A stretch of 55,124 bases of DNA from an uncultured Oscillospiraceae bacterium (GCA_910587395.1 CAJULJ010000016.1:1-55124), one strand, 5' to 3'. Positions 1 to 8,276 are shown, counted from the stretch's first letter. The notes: generated from the sequence alone by a model not told the origin. Numbers and translations are program-made.

Positions 1-50
1 CCGAAAATACTTGGCTGGCGACGGCCTGGAAAAATAGGTAGTGCCGACAC
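1..50 (+). rRNA. rrf: 5S ribosomal RNA, 3' end (partial)
   Basis: The first 50 bases match the conserved 3' part of clostridial 5S rRNA: the helix IV/loop E segment (GAAAATACTTGGCTGG), then GACGGCCTGG, AAAATAGGTAG and a closing GCCGACAC. A strong terminator follows at once, as expected at the end of an rRNA operon. The 5' part lies outside the window. The call rests on recalled 5S consensus, not on a covariance search. Confidence 0.75.
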
Positions 51-54
51 AAAG

Positions 55-90
55 AAGCGGACAGCTGAAAGGCTGTCCGCTTTCTTTTTC
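55..90 (+). terminator. Terminator of the rRNA operon
   Basis: An 11-bp perfect stem (arms 55-65 and 72-82, AAGCGGACAGC) with a 6-nt loop is followed by a T-rich tract (TTTCTTTTT). It lies directly downstream of the 5S 3' end. Confidence 0.85.
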
Positions 91-105
91 GCGAAATGTT
101 TTAGG

Positions 106-513
106 TTAATCTGTTTCCTTACTAAACAACTCCTCGACCAGTTCAGAAGCGGCAGGAAGGAAGGATGCAGGGACATAAAACCGGATCATTTCCGACATGG
201 GACCCATTTTGATGGCCAGTCCAGCGCCCAGCGAGCTTTCCTTGATAAAGAGTATATTGTGCTGCTGCAAAACGTCGGCAAGCATGCCTGCCCAGATGGG
301 ACTTTGCTCGGTCAGAAAACACATTTCGCCCGAATGCTTGTCAAGATGCGGCGTTGAGGGAGGCGTTGTCAGTGCTTCGTACGTTTCCATACTCATGATT
401 ACCAAGTCGCCATAACCGTTCTTTGTAATGAAAACTGGTTCGTTTTTTGCATGGCAAAGCTCCGAGATTTCAGTTGTATTGCGCAGATCGGTGATTGGCC
501 TGATTTGCGGCAT
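106..513 (-). CDS. Orphan Phd/YefM-like protein with a DUF2007-like C-terminus
   Basis: 135 aa. Residues about 1-48 resemble the Phd/YefM antitoxin fold (RPITDLRN near the start, then EPVFITKNGYGDLVIMSMETYEAL, quoted in part as VFITKNGYGDLVIMS). Residues about 63-130 look like the DUF2007 putative signal-transducing domain: an N-terminal strand, AXXLXXXXI, a glycine-rich middle and a final AXELVEELF helix. No toxin gene lies on either side, so it is either an orphan antitoxin or, more likely, a free-standing DNA-binding sensor. Its promoter contains a perfect palindrome, consistent with autoregulation. The N-terminal call is fairly safe; the C-terminal domain is an inference from pattern. Confidence 0.65.
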   Translation of the reverse strand: MPQIRPITDLRNTTEISELCHAKNEPVFITKNGYGDLVIMSMETYEALTTPPSTPHLDKHSGEMCFLTEQSPIWAGMLADVLQQHNILFIKESSLGAGLAIKMGPMSEMIRFYVPASFLPAASELVEELFSKETD

Positions 514-540
514 AAAATCCCCTCCTTATTTACGCACAAA

Positions 541-569
541 ATTATAGCATAATTATGCGCACCGCGCAA
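541..569 (-). promoter_or_regulatory. Promoter with spacer palindrome for the Phd-like gene
   Basis: On the minus strand the -35 is TTGCGC (564-569) and the -10 is TATAAT (541-546), with a 17-bp spacer. A perfect 12-bp palindrome GCATAATTATGC (547-558) fills most of the spacer, where a bound repressor would block polymerase. Autoregulation by the downstream product is inferred. Confidence 0.7.
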
Positions 570-645
570 GGCGCTTTTTTGCTCACGACGCTTGGCAGCA
601 TCGGGAGCAGAGGTTAAACGCTGAAATTAGATGAAGAGGTGAGGC

Positions 646-861
646 TTAGAGGCTGAAATCCTCGTCTTTAAAATGTTCAAAGGCAGCTGCGAGGGGTTTG
701 GGGGGCGTACGCTTCAAGGGATCATAGCGAAACCGGCGGCAGGAGCCGGTGCAGGCCACGATTCCTTTTTTGACGCACATCATCTGCTCCTCGTCCAAGG
801 GTGTGGCCCACTGGCAGTAGCCGCAGCGGGGATCAATTTTTTTGTCAAACAGGCTGGCCAT
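646..861 (-). CDS. Small Cys-rich protein, possible metal-binding
   Basis: 71 aa, family not recognised by name. It has four cysteines arranged as CGYC near residue 14, then one C at about 29 and C-x-x-x-C at about 37-41 (ACTGSCRRF). This layout suggests a zinc or iron-sulfur site. An AGGAG ribosome site lies 10 nt before the ATG. Its promoter lies inside the 3' end of the ylbJ-like gene upstream on the same strand. About 130 bases downstream (514-645) hold only the neighbouring promoter. Function unknown. Confidence 0.6.
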   Translation of the reverse strand: MASLFDKKIDPRCGYCQWATPLDEEQMMCVKKGIVACTGSCRRFRYDPLKRTPPKPLAAAFEHFKDEDFSL

Positions 862-877
862 CCCTTGATCACTCCTG

Positions 878-903
878 AACTCATTTATAGTGAGTTAATT
901 ATA
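878..903 (-). promoter_or_regulatory. -10 element and dyad upstream of the Cys-rich gene
   Basis: On the minus strand a TATAAT box (898-903) is followed by an inverted repeat AACTCA-N7-TGAGTT (878-896) at the likely start of transcription. A candidate repressor site; the -35 is weak. Confidence 0.5.
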
Positions 904-2071
904 CACGATAATGTGGCAAATTGCTACATTTATTTCGCCAGAGTGAGCGGCACAGAGCTGCCAAAATGAGCCACCCGGCAAGTGCCGCTAGCGAGGAGGC
1001 TGCCAAAGCGGTGGAGAAGTCCATGGCGGCGATAGAGTCGGCCTGGTCCGCCAGATATTCCGCTACCGGGGCGGACAGGGGGAACAGCCGGGTGAGGCAC
1101 CAGGTGAGCGCGGCGGCGATCAGGCCGTGGCAGAGCTTCCCCAGAAGGTATGTCTTGGCGGATAGACCGCTGTCAACCAAGAAGGACAGCACCTGACAGT
1201 GGACGGACAGTCCAGCCCACCCCAGCATGAACGCCGCCATGGAGACGCGACCCGCCAGATGTGCGCTGTCCCGGAGAGAGGAGACGCCTGAGGACAGCTC
1301 CAACAGTCCCGCCACCAGCCGCCGGGCCCACTCGGGCTCAAGGCCCGCCATTGCCAGCAGCTTTGCTAAGGCGGTGAACACGCCGTATGAGGACATAAGC
1401 TGGAGGACGACCGCGAAAAACACAACAAACGCACAGATGTTCAGCGTGCTTTGCAGGGAGCGCGTCACCGCTCCGGTGAATGCCGCCGGGACGGTGACCA
1501 CCTGGATGGGTTTGGATTGAGAGCGTGAGCGATATTTTCGCTCAGTTCCTCCGTAGAAGCGAAACAACAATCCCACCAGCAGCGACGCCAGGGCATGAGT
1601 GAGGTAGAGCAGCAGACCCACCCGGCTGTCCCCGAAGACCCCGGCGCCCACAACGCCCAGGATAAAGGCCGGACCGGAGTTGTTGCAGAAGGAGAGCAAC
1701 CGCTCCGCCTCCCTCTTGGAGCACAGGCCCTGCTGATAGAGTTGGAGAGCGGTCCGCGCCCCTACTGGATAGCCGCCAATAAAGCCCAGTGCTACCGCCG
1801 CCGCGCAGCTTCCGCTTACCCGGAACAGGGGACGCATCAGTCCTTCCAGCGCCCGGCCCAGATAGGCCGCCAGGCCCAGGTCCACCACCAAGGAGGACAG
1901 CACGAAAAAAGGAAACAGGGAGGGGACGATGACGTTGAAACACAGTGTGAGCCCGTCCTTGGCCCCGGCGATGGCCTGGTCGGGAGCGGCCACCAGCCCC
2001 ACCGTGGCCACCAACAGGGCAAGCCCCACCAGCGTGTCCCGAACCTTCTTTTCCCTGAGCAATCTCAGCAC
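899..2071 (-). CDS. ylbJ: YlbJ-like sporulation integral membrane protein
   Basis: About 390 aa of polytopic membrane protein with the nucleoside-recognition (Gate) signature seen in YlbJ/SpoVV. This protein is known to move dipicolinic acid across the outer forespore membrane. Diagnostic stretches are VIVPSLFPFFVLSS, GFIGGYPVGART and LLSFCNNSGPAF. An upstream in-frame start at 2158 exists, but the extra 29 residues are polar and lack a ribosome site. I prefer GTG at 2071, preceded by a GGGGGTG stretch and giving the usual N-terminus (LREKKVRDTL before the first TM). The stop lies in the next gene's promoter. Confidence 0.75.
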   Translation of the reverse strand: MLRLLREKKVRDTLVGLALLVATVGLVAAPDQAIAGAKDGLTLCFNVIVPSLFPFFVLSSLVVDLGLAAYLGRALEGLMRPLFRVSGSCAAAVALGFIGGYPVGARTALQLYQQGLCSKREAERLLSFCNNSGPAFILGVVGAGVFGDSRVGLLLYLTHALASLLVGLLFRFYGGTERKYRSRSQSKPIQVVTVPAAFTGAVTRSLQSTLNICAFVVFFAVVLQLMSSYGVFTALAKLLAMAGLEPEWARRLVAGLLELSSGVSSLRDSAHLAGRVSMAAFMLGWAGLSVHCQVLSFLVDSGLSAKTYLLGKLCHGLIAAALTWCLTRLFPLSAPVAEYLADQADSIAAMDFSTALAASSLAALAGWLILAALCRSLWRNKCSNLPHYRV

Positions 2072-2144
2072 GCCATCACCCCCATAGGGGAATGCTATGC
2101 AGAGCGGCGGCGGAGCTTGCCTGTCCCTCCCAAATCTTTTACCG

Positions 2145-2167
2145 TGCCCGGTACACAATACCGGGCA
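2145..2167. repeat. Perfect inverted repeat in a divergent intergenic region
   Basis: TGCCCGGT-N7-ACCGGGCA lies between the divergent ylbJ-like and DUF2804 genes. It has no T-tract on either side. It may be an operator shared by both promoters. Confidence 0.5.
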
Positions 2168-2174
2168 ATTGCCC

Positions 2175-2203
2175 TTGGCTATCCGCGTATGCTGTGATAT
2201 AAT
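2175..2203 (+). promoter_or_regulatory. Promoter of the DUF2804 gene
   Basis: TTGGCT (2175-2180), a 17-bp spacer, then TATAAT (2198-2203), about 54 nt before the start codon. Confidence 0.6.
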
Positions 2204-2256
2204 AATTTCATAAATACGGCACGCAAGAGAACCTGAATTTTGTGGGAGGTAACTAT

Positions 2257-3288
2257 ATGCAGTATGAAATCACCGAGCAAATCCCCCTGCTGGACGGGCA
2301 GGGGAACCTCACCCGGGCAGGTTATGCCAAGCGTTTGCTGCCGGTGTACGACCGGAAAAAAGTCCGGGGCGGCATCACCCGATTGAAAGAGTGGGACTAT
2401 TACTACATCGGGAACGAGCGCTTTGGGGTGGCCCTCACGGTGGCCGACAACAGCTATATGGGCCTTGACTCCATCTCGTTTCTGTCCTTTGAGGGGGAGC
2501 CATGGGAGATCACAAAAAGCCCCATGTCGGTATTTCCCATGGGCAGGACCGGTCTGCCATCCACCTCGGCGGCGGGAATCACCGCCGGTTCCGGCAAAAA
2601 GCACGCCATTTTGTTCCAGGTGGCGGACGGCCAGCGAAATCTCACCGCCCACATGGAAAATTTCAAGGATGGCCAACCCATCGACGTCCACATTGTCCTG
2701 TCGGACGAGCCGGCGGAGTCCATGGTCATCTGCACCCCCTTCGAGAAGAAGGCCCATTTCTACTACAACCAGAAGATCAATTGCATGAGGGCCAGGGGCA
2801 CAGTGCGCATCGGCGGGGATGAATACCGCTTTGAGCCGGACGGCTCCTTCGGGGTGTTGGATTGGGGACGGGGGGTGTGGACCTACCACAACACCTGGTA
2901 CTGGGGTTCCGCTTCCGGGCTGGCGGACGGGGTGGACTTTGGGTTTAACATCGGTTATGGCTTTGGAGATACCTCTGCCGCCACGGAAAACATGCTGTTT
3001 TACAACGGAAAGGCTCACAAGCTGTCCAAGGTGGATTTCGGCATCCCCATGAAGGGCGGAAAAGAGGATTATATGAAGCCCTGGAGGTTCACCAGCGACG
3101 ATGGGCGCTTTGAAATGGATTTTATCCCGGTCATCGACCGGGTCTCCTGCACGGACGTGAAGCTCATCAAGAGCGACCAGCACCAGGTGTTCGGCCGGTT
3201 CAGCGGCACGGCGGTGCTGGACGACGGGACCAGGCTCCAGGTGCGGGACCTGATGGGATTTGCCGAAAAGGTGGAGAACAAGTGGTAG
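2257..3288 (+). CDS. DUF2804 family protein
   Basis: 343 aa, matching the full length of the DUF2804 family. It opens with a QIPLLDGQGNLTRAGYA-type segment and has conserved stretches RRLKEWDYY-like (ITRLKEWDYYYI), DWGRGVWTYHNTWYW and GYGFGD. The fold is thought to be beta-rich and lipocalin-like; the biochemical role is unknown. The ATG at 2257 is chosen because GGGAGGT (2244-2250) sits just upstream; a GTG at 2242 overlaps that site. It has its own promoter and a 27-nt gap to the next gene. Confidence 0.75.
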   Translation: MQYEITEQIPLLDGQGNLTRAGYAKRLLPVYDRKKVRGGITRLKEWDYYYIGNERFGVALTVADNSYMGLDSISFLSFEGEPWEITKSPMSVFPMGRTGLPSTSAAGITAGSGKKHAILFQVADGQRNLTAHMENFKDGQPIDVHIVLSDEPAESMVICTPFEKKAHFYYNQKINCMRARGTVRIGGDEYRFEPDGSFGVLDWGRGVWTYHNTWYWGSASGLADGVDFGFNIGYGFGDTSAATENMLFYNGKAHKLSKVDFGIPMKGGKEDYMKPWRFTSDDGRFEMDFIPVIDRVSCTDVKLIKSDQHQVFGRFSGTAVLDDGTRLQVRDLMGFAEKVENKW

Positions 3289-3315
3289 AAATTGATTTTG
3301 AAAGGGGAGTAGGCA

Positions 3316-3705
3316 ATGAAGCCGTGGCTATGCTTTTTCATAGTGGCTGCCTGCGCCGGGATATTTTTTTTGTATCGCCAAGGCATTGCGGCGTCAAAAC
3401 AGATACAAGCGACTTTATACATATTTCAGCCGGGCAAAGGGGCGGACCGGGCAACGCTGGATTCCTGCACTGGATGGACCAGGCATGTGGGTAGATTCCA
3501 TAGAAGCGGAACCTACGAGTTTATCCTTGACAGCCAACTGTCGAAAGGGGACGTAGACGTTGTTTTGCTGGACAGGGAAAAACAACAGATATTGCGGCTG
3601 GACCGGCAGTCCCCTGCCGGAAGCGTAGAAATAGACGGGGAAAACAAATATTATCTTCGATGGGAGTTTAAAAACGCTACGGGAAAATGCGAATTGCACT
3701 GGTAA
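3316..3705 (+). CDS. Small membrane-anchored exported protein, unknown
   Basis: 129 aa, not recognised. A hydrophobic N-terminal segment (residues about 4-20) reads as a signal anchor. The rest is soluble and predicted mainly beta, with GTYEFILDS and VDVVLLDREKQQI and a C-terminal strand (KYYLRWEF). GGGGAG lies 6 nt before the ATG. It follows the DUF2804 gene by 27 nt and is probably co-transcribed. Confidence 0.6.
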   Translation: MKPWLCFFIVAACAGIFFLYRQGIAASKQIQATLYIFQPGKGADRATLDSCTGWTRHVGRFHRSGTYEFILDSQLSKGDVDVVLLDREKQQILRLDRQSPAGSVEIDGENKYYLRWEFKNATGKCELHW

Positions 3706-3792
3706 GGAAAAGATCGGGAGGGCAGTTGTCCACGGAGGGCGGCTGCCCTGCTCTGACGCTTTAATGCGGAAAAATTTTCTCGAAAAAGGGGG

Positions 3793-3821
3793 TTGACAAA
3801 TGGCCGCTCGCCGCATATAAT
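3793..3821 (+). promoter_or_regulatory. Consensus sigma-A promoter of the trp-transporter operon
   Basis: A perfect TTGACA (3793-3798), 17-bp spacer and perfect TATAAT (3816-3821). Transcription should start near 3828, leaving a roughly 365-nt leader. Confidence 0.85.
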
Positions 3822-3828
3822 AACCACA

Positions 3829-4112
3829 ACAACCAAACAGCAGTAAACCAGTGACGGAGAGAAGTACCCGGCGCGGCAAACCTTCAGAGAGCCCCCGATG
3901 GTGGGAACGGGGCGGCGAGCGGTCGGCGAATGGACTTCGGAGGGCGGACCGAACGGTGGCGATGCCAAGTAGGGACCGACGGGTTTCCCACCCGTTATCC
4001 ATCGGGGCGCGTATGATGGTACGCGTAAGCGAGCGGACGTTTTATAACGTCAATTTGGGTGGTATCGCAGGAGCAGCAGCTTTTGTCCCATGTGTGGGGC
4101 AGAGGCTTTTTT
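3829..4112 (+). promoter_or_regulatory. T-box leader, tryptophan-specific (UGG specifier)
   Basis: The leader has the parts of a class I T-box in order: a Stem I start with AGTACC, an AGAGAG segment, a specifier loop reading GCGAA-TGG-AC (UGG codon at 3931-3933, tryptophan) and the conserved T-box TGGGTGGTATCGC (4056-4068). A terminator follows: 12 paired bases between 4078-4089 and 4096-4107, then T6. By family rules, uncharged tRNA(Trp) pairs with the specifier and the UGG bulge and prevents termination. The operon is therefore switched on when tryptophan is short. The amino-acid assignment is a direct read of the specifier position and agrees with the genes downstream. Confidence 0.88.
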
Positions 4113-4192
4113 GTTTGCCTTTTCCTCCCCGGCCCCGGCAAGGCCAAGGGTTCATCTGCCGCCCAAAATCACATAATATGGAGGAAAACACC

Positions 4193-5329
4193 ATGAAAAT
4201 CCGCAATGTCATCAAGAAGTTCTTTGCTCTGACCGCCGCCGGGGCCATGACACTGTCTCTGTGTGCCTGCTCTGACAGCAATGCCCAAGTGTCAGCCCAG
4301 TCCCAGAGCGGTGAGTCCCAGAACGTGGACAGTAGCCAGGCCCCCAGCGACAACGTCCAGCAGCCTTCTGGGGAAGCCGACTACACCATCGGCATCTGCA
4401 ACTATGTGGACGACGCATCCCTGAACCAGATCAACGAGAACATTCAGGCCCGGCTGGCGGAGATCGGTGAGGAGAGGGGCGTCACCTTCCACATCGACTA
4501 TGAGAACCCCAACGGCGACGCCACCGTCATGAATCAGATCATTGCCAATTTCCAGGCCGATAAGGTGGACCTGATGGTGGGCATCGCCACCCCCGTGGCC
4601 ATAGCCATGCAGGCTGCCACCGAGGACAGCAAGACCCCCGTGGTGTTCTCCGCCGTGTCCGACCCGGTGGGCGCGGAGCTGGTAGCCTCCCTGGACGCCC
4701 CCGGGGCCAACATCACCGGCACCTCCGATTTCCTGGATACCAACTCCATCATGGAGCTGATCTTCGCGGTCAACCCCGGCGCGGATAAGATCGGCCTGCT
4801 GTACAACGTGGGTGAGGATTCCTCCAAGGCCCCCATCGCCCACGCCAAGGAGTACCTGGACGCCAAGGGAATTGAGTACGTGGAGCGCACCGGCACCAAC
4901 GCCGCCGAGGTGCAGCAGGCTGCCCAGGCCCTGGTCAGCGACGGGGTGGACGCGGTATTTACCCCCACCGACAACACCATCATGAAGTCTGAGCTGGCCA
5001 TCTACGAGACCTTCACCGGCGCCAAAATCCCCCACTACACCGGGGCCGACTCCTTCGCCCTCAACGGCGCGTTCCTGGGCTACGGCGTGGACTACGCCAA
5101 CCTGGGCCGCGAGACCGCCGACATGATCGCCGCCATCCTGCTGGACGGTGCGGACCCCGCCTCCATGGCCGTCAAGACCTTTGACAACGGCACCGCCACC
5201 GTGAACACCGAGACCTGCGAGGCCCTGGGGCTGGATTACGATGAGATCGAGGCGCTGTTCGCGCCCCTGTGCACCAAGGTGCAGGCCATCACCACCGCCG
5301 AGGAGTTTGGCGACCTGAACAACGGCTGA
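4193..5329 (+). CDS. trpX: Tryptophan ABC transporter substrate-binding lipoprotein
   Basis: 378 aa of the ABC_sub_bind family (PF04392), the group that includes TrpX. A lipoprotein signal ends in LCAC with Cys26 as the lipidated residue, followed by a Ser/Gln-rich linker to about residue 60. The mature domain starts YTIGICNYVDDASLNQI and carries the VGIATPVAIAMQ and VVFSAVSDPVGAELV stretches. The ATG at 4193 is set by GGAGG at 4180-4184. It is the first gene after the Trp T-box, with permease and ATPase downstream. Tryptophan (or a close analogue) as ligand is inferred from the T-box, and the family precedent supports it. Confidence 0.85.
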   Translation: MKIRNVIKKFFALTAAGAMTLSLCACSDSNAQVSAQSQSGESQNVDSSQAPSDNVQQPSGEADYTIGICNYVDDASLNQINENIQARLAEIGEERGVTFHIDYENPNGDATVMNQIIANFQADKVDLMVGIATPVAIAMQAATEDSKTPVVFSAVSDPVGAELVASLDAPGANITGTSDFLDTNSIMELIFAVNPGADKIGLLYNVGEDSSKAPIAHAKEYLDAKGIEYVERTGTNAAEVQQAAQALVSDGVDAVFTPTDNTIMKSELAIYETFTGAKIPHYTGADSFALNGAFLGYGVDYANLGRETADMIAAILLDGADPASMAVKTFDNGTATVNTETCEALGLDYDEIEALFAPLCTKVQAITTAEEFGDLNNG

Positions 5330-5358
5330 GTTACTTTCTTTTGAAAAAAGAAAGTAAC
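5330..5358. repeat. Palindromic repeat, copy A
   Basis: Arms GTTACTTTCTTTT and AAAAGAAAGTAAC flank a short centre immediately after the trpX stop. Related palindromes occur at 8897-8922 and 10685-10712, so this looks like a dispersed intergenic repeat family. The rest of the trpX-trpY gap (to 5458) holds a second GC-rich hairpin (GGGGGC/CCCCGG) and the trpY ribosome site. Confidence 0.65.
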
Positions 5359-5458
5359 CAAAGAAAATTTTGGACTGCGCACTTCTGTGCGAGGAGGGAA
5401 AAGGGGCCGGGGGCTTCCCCCGGTCCCTCAAAGCGAGTTTTAGAAGGAGGGACTTCTC

Positions 5459-6400
5459 ATGGACCTGTCCGCCCTGCTGACTGTAGGTCAGATCGCCCTG
5501 GAGCTGGGACTGATCTGTTCGCTCACGGTGCTGGCCCTGTTTTTGAGCTATTCCATGCTCAACGTCTGCGATCTGTCCACCGACGGCTGTTTTACCCTGG
5601 GGGCGGCGGTGGGGGCTGTGGTGGCCGCCGCAGGCCATCCGCTGTTGTCCATCCCCGCCGCCATGCTGGCTGGAGTGTGCTCCGGTCTGGTTACCGCCCT
5701 GCTCCAGACGAAGTTCGGCATTGACAGCCTGCTGTCGGGCATCATCGTCAACACAGGGCTGTATTCGGTGAATATCGCCGTGATGGCCGGGTCCGCCCAG
5801 ATCAACCTGATCAAGTCGGATACGGTGTTCACCATCGCCAAGGACCTGCTGGCCGGGACGCCCCTGGCGGGGCAGTCCACTGCGGTGGTGGCCGCGGCGG
5901 CAGTGATTTTGACGGTGGTTTTTCTCACCCTGTTCCTCAACACCCGGCTGGGGCTGGCCATCCGGGCCACGGGCAATAACCCGGATATGGTCCGCTCCTC
6001 CTCCATCAACCCGGTGTTTACCACCATTGTGGGCCTGTGCGTGGCCAACGCCTTCACCGGCCTGTCCGGCTGCCTGATGGCCCAGTCCCAGAAGATGGCG
6101 GAGATCAACATCGGCAGCGGCATGGTCACCATCGCCCTGGCCTCGCTGCTCATCGGCGCCACCCTTCTGGGCCGGGGAAATATTTTTGTCCGGGCGGTGG
6201 GCATGGTGCTGGGCGCGTTTATCTTCCGGCTGGTGTATGCCGCAGCGTTGCGGCTGGATGTGTTGCCCGCGTTTATGCTGAAGCTGGTCTCCTCTGTGAT
6301 CGTGGCTCTGGCCATCGCCTTGCCTTATCTGAAGGAGCAGTGGCCCACCATTTCCCGGAGGCTTTCTTACCAAAAGGCCGAATCCAGGGGAGGGAACTGA
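5459..6400 (+). CDS. trpY: Tryptophan ABC transporter permease
   Basis: 313 aa, a BPD_transp_2 family inner-membrane permease of the TrpY/branched-chain type, with about eight to nine hydrophobic segments. The conserved N-terminal block SMLNVCDLSTDGCFTLGAAV and the cytoplasmic loop AIRATGNNPDMVRSSSIN (the probable ATPase-coupling region) are typical. A strong AAGGAGGG precedes the ATG. It sits 130 nt after trpX, across a palindromic repeat, and one base before the ATPase start, so coupling is tight. Confidence 0.85.
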   Translation: MDLSALLTVGQIALELGLICSLTVLALFLSYSMLNVCDLSTDGCFTLGAAVGAVVAAAGHPLLSIPAAMLAGVCSGLVTALLQTKFGIDSLLSGIIVNTGLYSVNIAVMAGSAQINLIKSDTVFTIAKDLLAGTPLAGQSTAVVAAAAVILTVVFLTLFLNTRLGLAIRATGNNPDMVRSSSINPVFTTIVGLCVANAFTGLSGCLMAQSQKMAEINIGSGMVTIALASLLIGATLLGRGNIFVRAVGMVLGAFIFRLVYAAALRLDVLPAFMLKLVSSVIVALAIALPYLKEQWPTISRRLSYQKAESRGGN

Positions 6401-6401
6401 C

Positions 6402-7190
6402 ATGCTGAATATCACGCACATCTCTAAGACCTTCAATCCGGGCACAGTGAACGAGAAGAAGGCCATTACGGACCTGTCCCTTCACCTGTCCCCCGGCGAT
6501 TTCGTCACCATCATCGGCTCCAACGGGGCGGGGAAATCCACCCTGTTCAACGCCATCGCGGGCAGCTTCCTCACCGACGGCGGCTCCATTGTGTTGGACG
6601 GCCGGGATATTACCTTTCTGCCTGAGTTCAAGCGGGCCAAGTCCATCGGGCGGCTGTTCCAGGACCCCATGCGGGGCAGCGCGCCGGGGATGACCATTGA
6701 GGAAAACCTGGCCCTGGCCGCGGGCAGCGGCGGTTGGCTCTCCCGCGTGAGCCAGAAGGACAAAAAACGGTTCCGGGACCGGCTGGCCCTGCTGGACATG
6801 GGGCTGGAGGACCGGATGCGCCAGCCGGTGGGCCTGTTGTCCGGCGGGCAGCGCCAGGCGCTGACCTTGTTTATGTCCACCATGGTGCCCCCCAAGCTGC
6901 TGCTGCTGGACGAGCACACCGCCGCCCTGGACCCCGGTACGGCGGAAAAGGTGCTGAAGCTGACCCGGGACATTGTGGCCGAGCACCGGATCACCACCAT
7001 GATGGTCACCCACAACATGAAGCAGGCCCTGGAGCTGGGCAACCGCACGCTGATGATGGCGGACGGGAACGTGGTGCTGGACGTGTCCGGCCAGGAACGG
7101 GCGGGCATGACGGTGGACGACCTGCTCCGCCGGTTCAAGGCCGGGACGGGCAAGGACCTGGACAACGACCGGATTTTGCTGTCCGACTGA
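6402..7190 (+). CDS. trpZ: Tryptophan ABC transporter ATP-binding protein
   Basis: 262 aa ABC ATPase. Walker A is GSNGAGKST (residues about 39-47), the signature is LLSGGQRQAL, Walker B is LLLLDEHTAALDP, and the switch histidine is in MVTHNM. The glutamate after the Walker B aspartate is present. It is the last gene of the T-box operon. A modest hairpin with GGCGGA/TCCGCC arms (7192-7232) follows and may end the transcript. Confidence 0.87.
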   Translation: MLNITHISKTFNPGTVNEKKAITDLSLHLSPGDFVTIIGSNGAGKSTLFNAIAGSFLTDGGSIVLDGRDITFLPEFKRAKSIGRLFQDPMRGSAPGMTIEENLALAAGSGGWLSRVSQKDKKRFRDRLALLDMGLEDRMRQPVGLLSGGQRQALTLFMSTMVPPKLLLLDEHTAALDPGTAEKVLKLTRDIVAEHRITTMMVTHNMKQALELGNRTLMMADGNVVLDVSGQERAGMTVDDLLRRFKAGTGKDLDNDRILLSD

Positions 7191-7266
7191 AAAGGCGGAG
7201 AGCTGCCCCTCGCCAGTGGAGCGTTCCGCCTCATTCAAAATATCTTGAAATCGGTTATTTTTTCCT

Positions 7267-7364
7267 GCAAGTCTCCGATAAAATACACAGGGAGGCAATG
7301 GACTGCGCCCGATCAAAATTTAAAATGGCAAGGATTGCGCCAGTCTGAACAGGAGATGAAGACC
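7267..7364 (+). promoter_or_regulatory. Duplicated leader 1 with 33-bp-spaced direct repeats
   Basis: This stretch is homologous to 8344-8442. Both contain CTCCGATA, then GGCAAnGGACTGCGCC (here 7294-7309), and a second partial copy exactly 33 bp later (GGCAAGGATTGCGCC, 7327-7341). The shared layout points to an operator array or an RNA element that was duplicated with the gene. Confidence 0.55.
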
Positions 7365-8255
7365 ATGTTAGTTGTCAGAGAATCCGAAAAGTGGCCCGGA
7401 CTAACCTACCTCGCGTCGGTAAATGAGCAGGGTGAAGAACGCAGTGATATGACGGCTGTTTTTGATGAGCTCCTGAAAGAGCAGGGGGAGGATTGGACTC
7501 CGCCCCCGAAAACAGACACGGACCGGGTTTTTGGCTTCGGAAAGTACGACCCCAAGGCACTGGAGAGCTTTGAGCGCAAAATACTGAACAAGGACGAACT
7601 CAACGAGCTTGCCGCTGAACTGGCTGAAAAATATGATCCTACCAATATGACTGGCGCGGAGTTTGATGCCTTCATGGAAGATTTGGTGAAGGAGGGCATC
7701 CTGAGCGAGAACGAGCTGGGGGTGCTTGGGTATCATGGCTCGGTCGCGTTGGGCTCTTTCGCGTATGGGGACATTCACAGCATGGGCGGAAGCATGAGTG
7801 CGGATACGAGCAGCCCTTACTGGGATACTTACTTCCAACGCTACGGATACGGCGGCCATAGCCTTCAGGAAACCAAAGGAAACGCGCTGGACCATGTGAG
7901 GCTGACGCTCTTGTGGTCCAAGGACCCCCAGGGCGGCGAGCAATTTGTCAAGCGCATTGAGACGCAGAACAGCGCGTTTCGTGAGATGGAACGAATTTTG
8001 GACGCCATGCGGCGCAAGCGTCAGGCCATGGGCCTGAGTGTAGAAGATGACAGCACCTCAAACGCCTGCGCGAACAGCAGCCTGAACAGCGGACTGACTT
8101 GGGCAGAGGCAATGACCAGATGGAAGGCTGCCTCCAATTCCAGCGATTCTTTGGACGAGGAAGTGGAAGATGCGCGCAATGATATGTACGCCGCGTTGGA
8201 CAACGTTTTGGAGGCCTCTATGGAGCGCAGGCGCCTGGCGCTGCGCCGGGGCTGA
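7365..8255 (+). CDS. Unrecognised soluble protein, paralogue 1
   Basis: 296 aa, no family recognised. It is acidic, with no signal peptide or TM segment. Residues about 70-140 form a block shared with the next gene (NELAAELAEKYDPTNMT, EGILSENELGVLGYHG), predicted helical with an EF-hand-like or regulatory look. The C-terminal half (about 195-296) is helical and charged. ATG 7365 is chosen because AGGAG lies 9 nt upstream; the ATG nine bases earlier abuts that site. It has its own terminator. It may be a lineage-specific protein of gut Oscillospiraceae; I can give no function. Confidence 0.6.
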   Translation: MLVVRESEKWPGLTYLASVNEQGEERSDMTAVFDELLKEQGEDWTPPPKTDTDRVFGFGKYDPKALESFERKILNKDELNELAAELAEKYDPTNMTGAEFDAFMEDLVKEGILSENELGVLGYHGSVALGSFAYGDIHSMGGSMSADTSSPYWDTYFQRYGYGGHSLQETKGNALDHVRLTLLWSKDPQGGEQFVKRIETQNSAFREMERILDAMRRKRQAMGLSVEDDSTSNACANSSLNSGLTWAEAMTRWKAASNSSDSLDEEVEDARNDMYAALDNVLEASMERRRLALRRG

Positions 8256-8276
8256 AACATAATCCAAACACAGGCA

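Noticed and set aside
106..861. A toxin-antitoxin pair formed by the Phd-like gene and its small neighbour
   Set aside because: The neighbour is a Cys-rich protein without any toxin motif, has its own promoter, and the gap is 130 bases.
4292..6466. Very long open frame (724 codons) on the minus strand opposite trpX and trpY
   Set aside because: It is a shadow of the high-GC plus-strand genes: Gly/His/Gln-rich, no domain, no ribosome site. Similar shadows opposite tex, the EF-G-like gene, the permease at 32.1 kb and the APC/M24 genes were dropped for the same reason.
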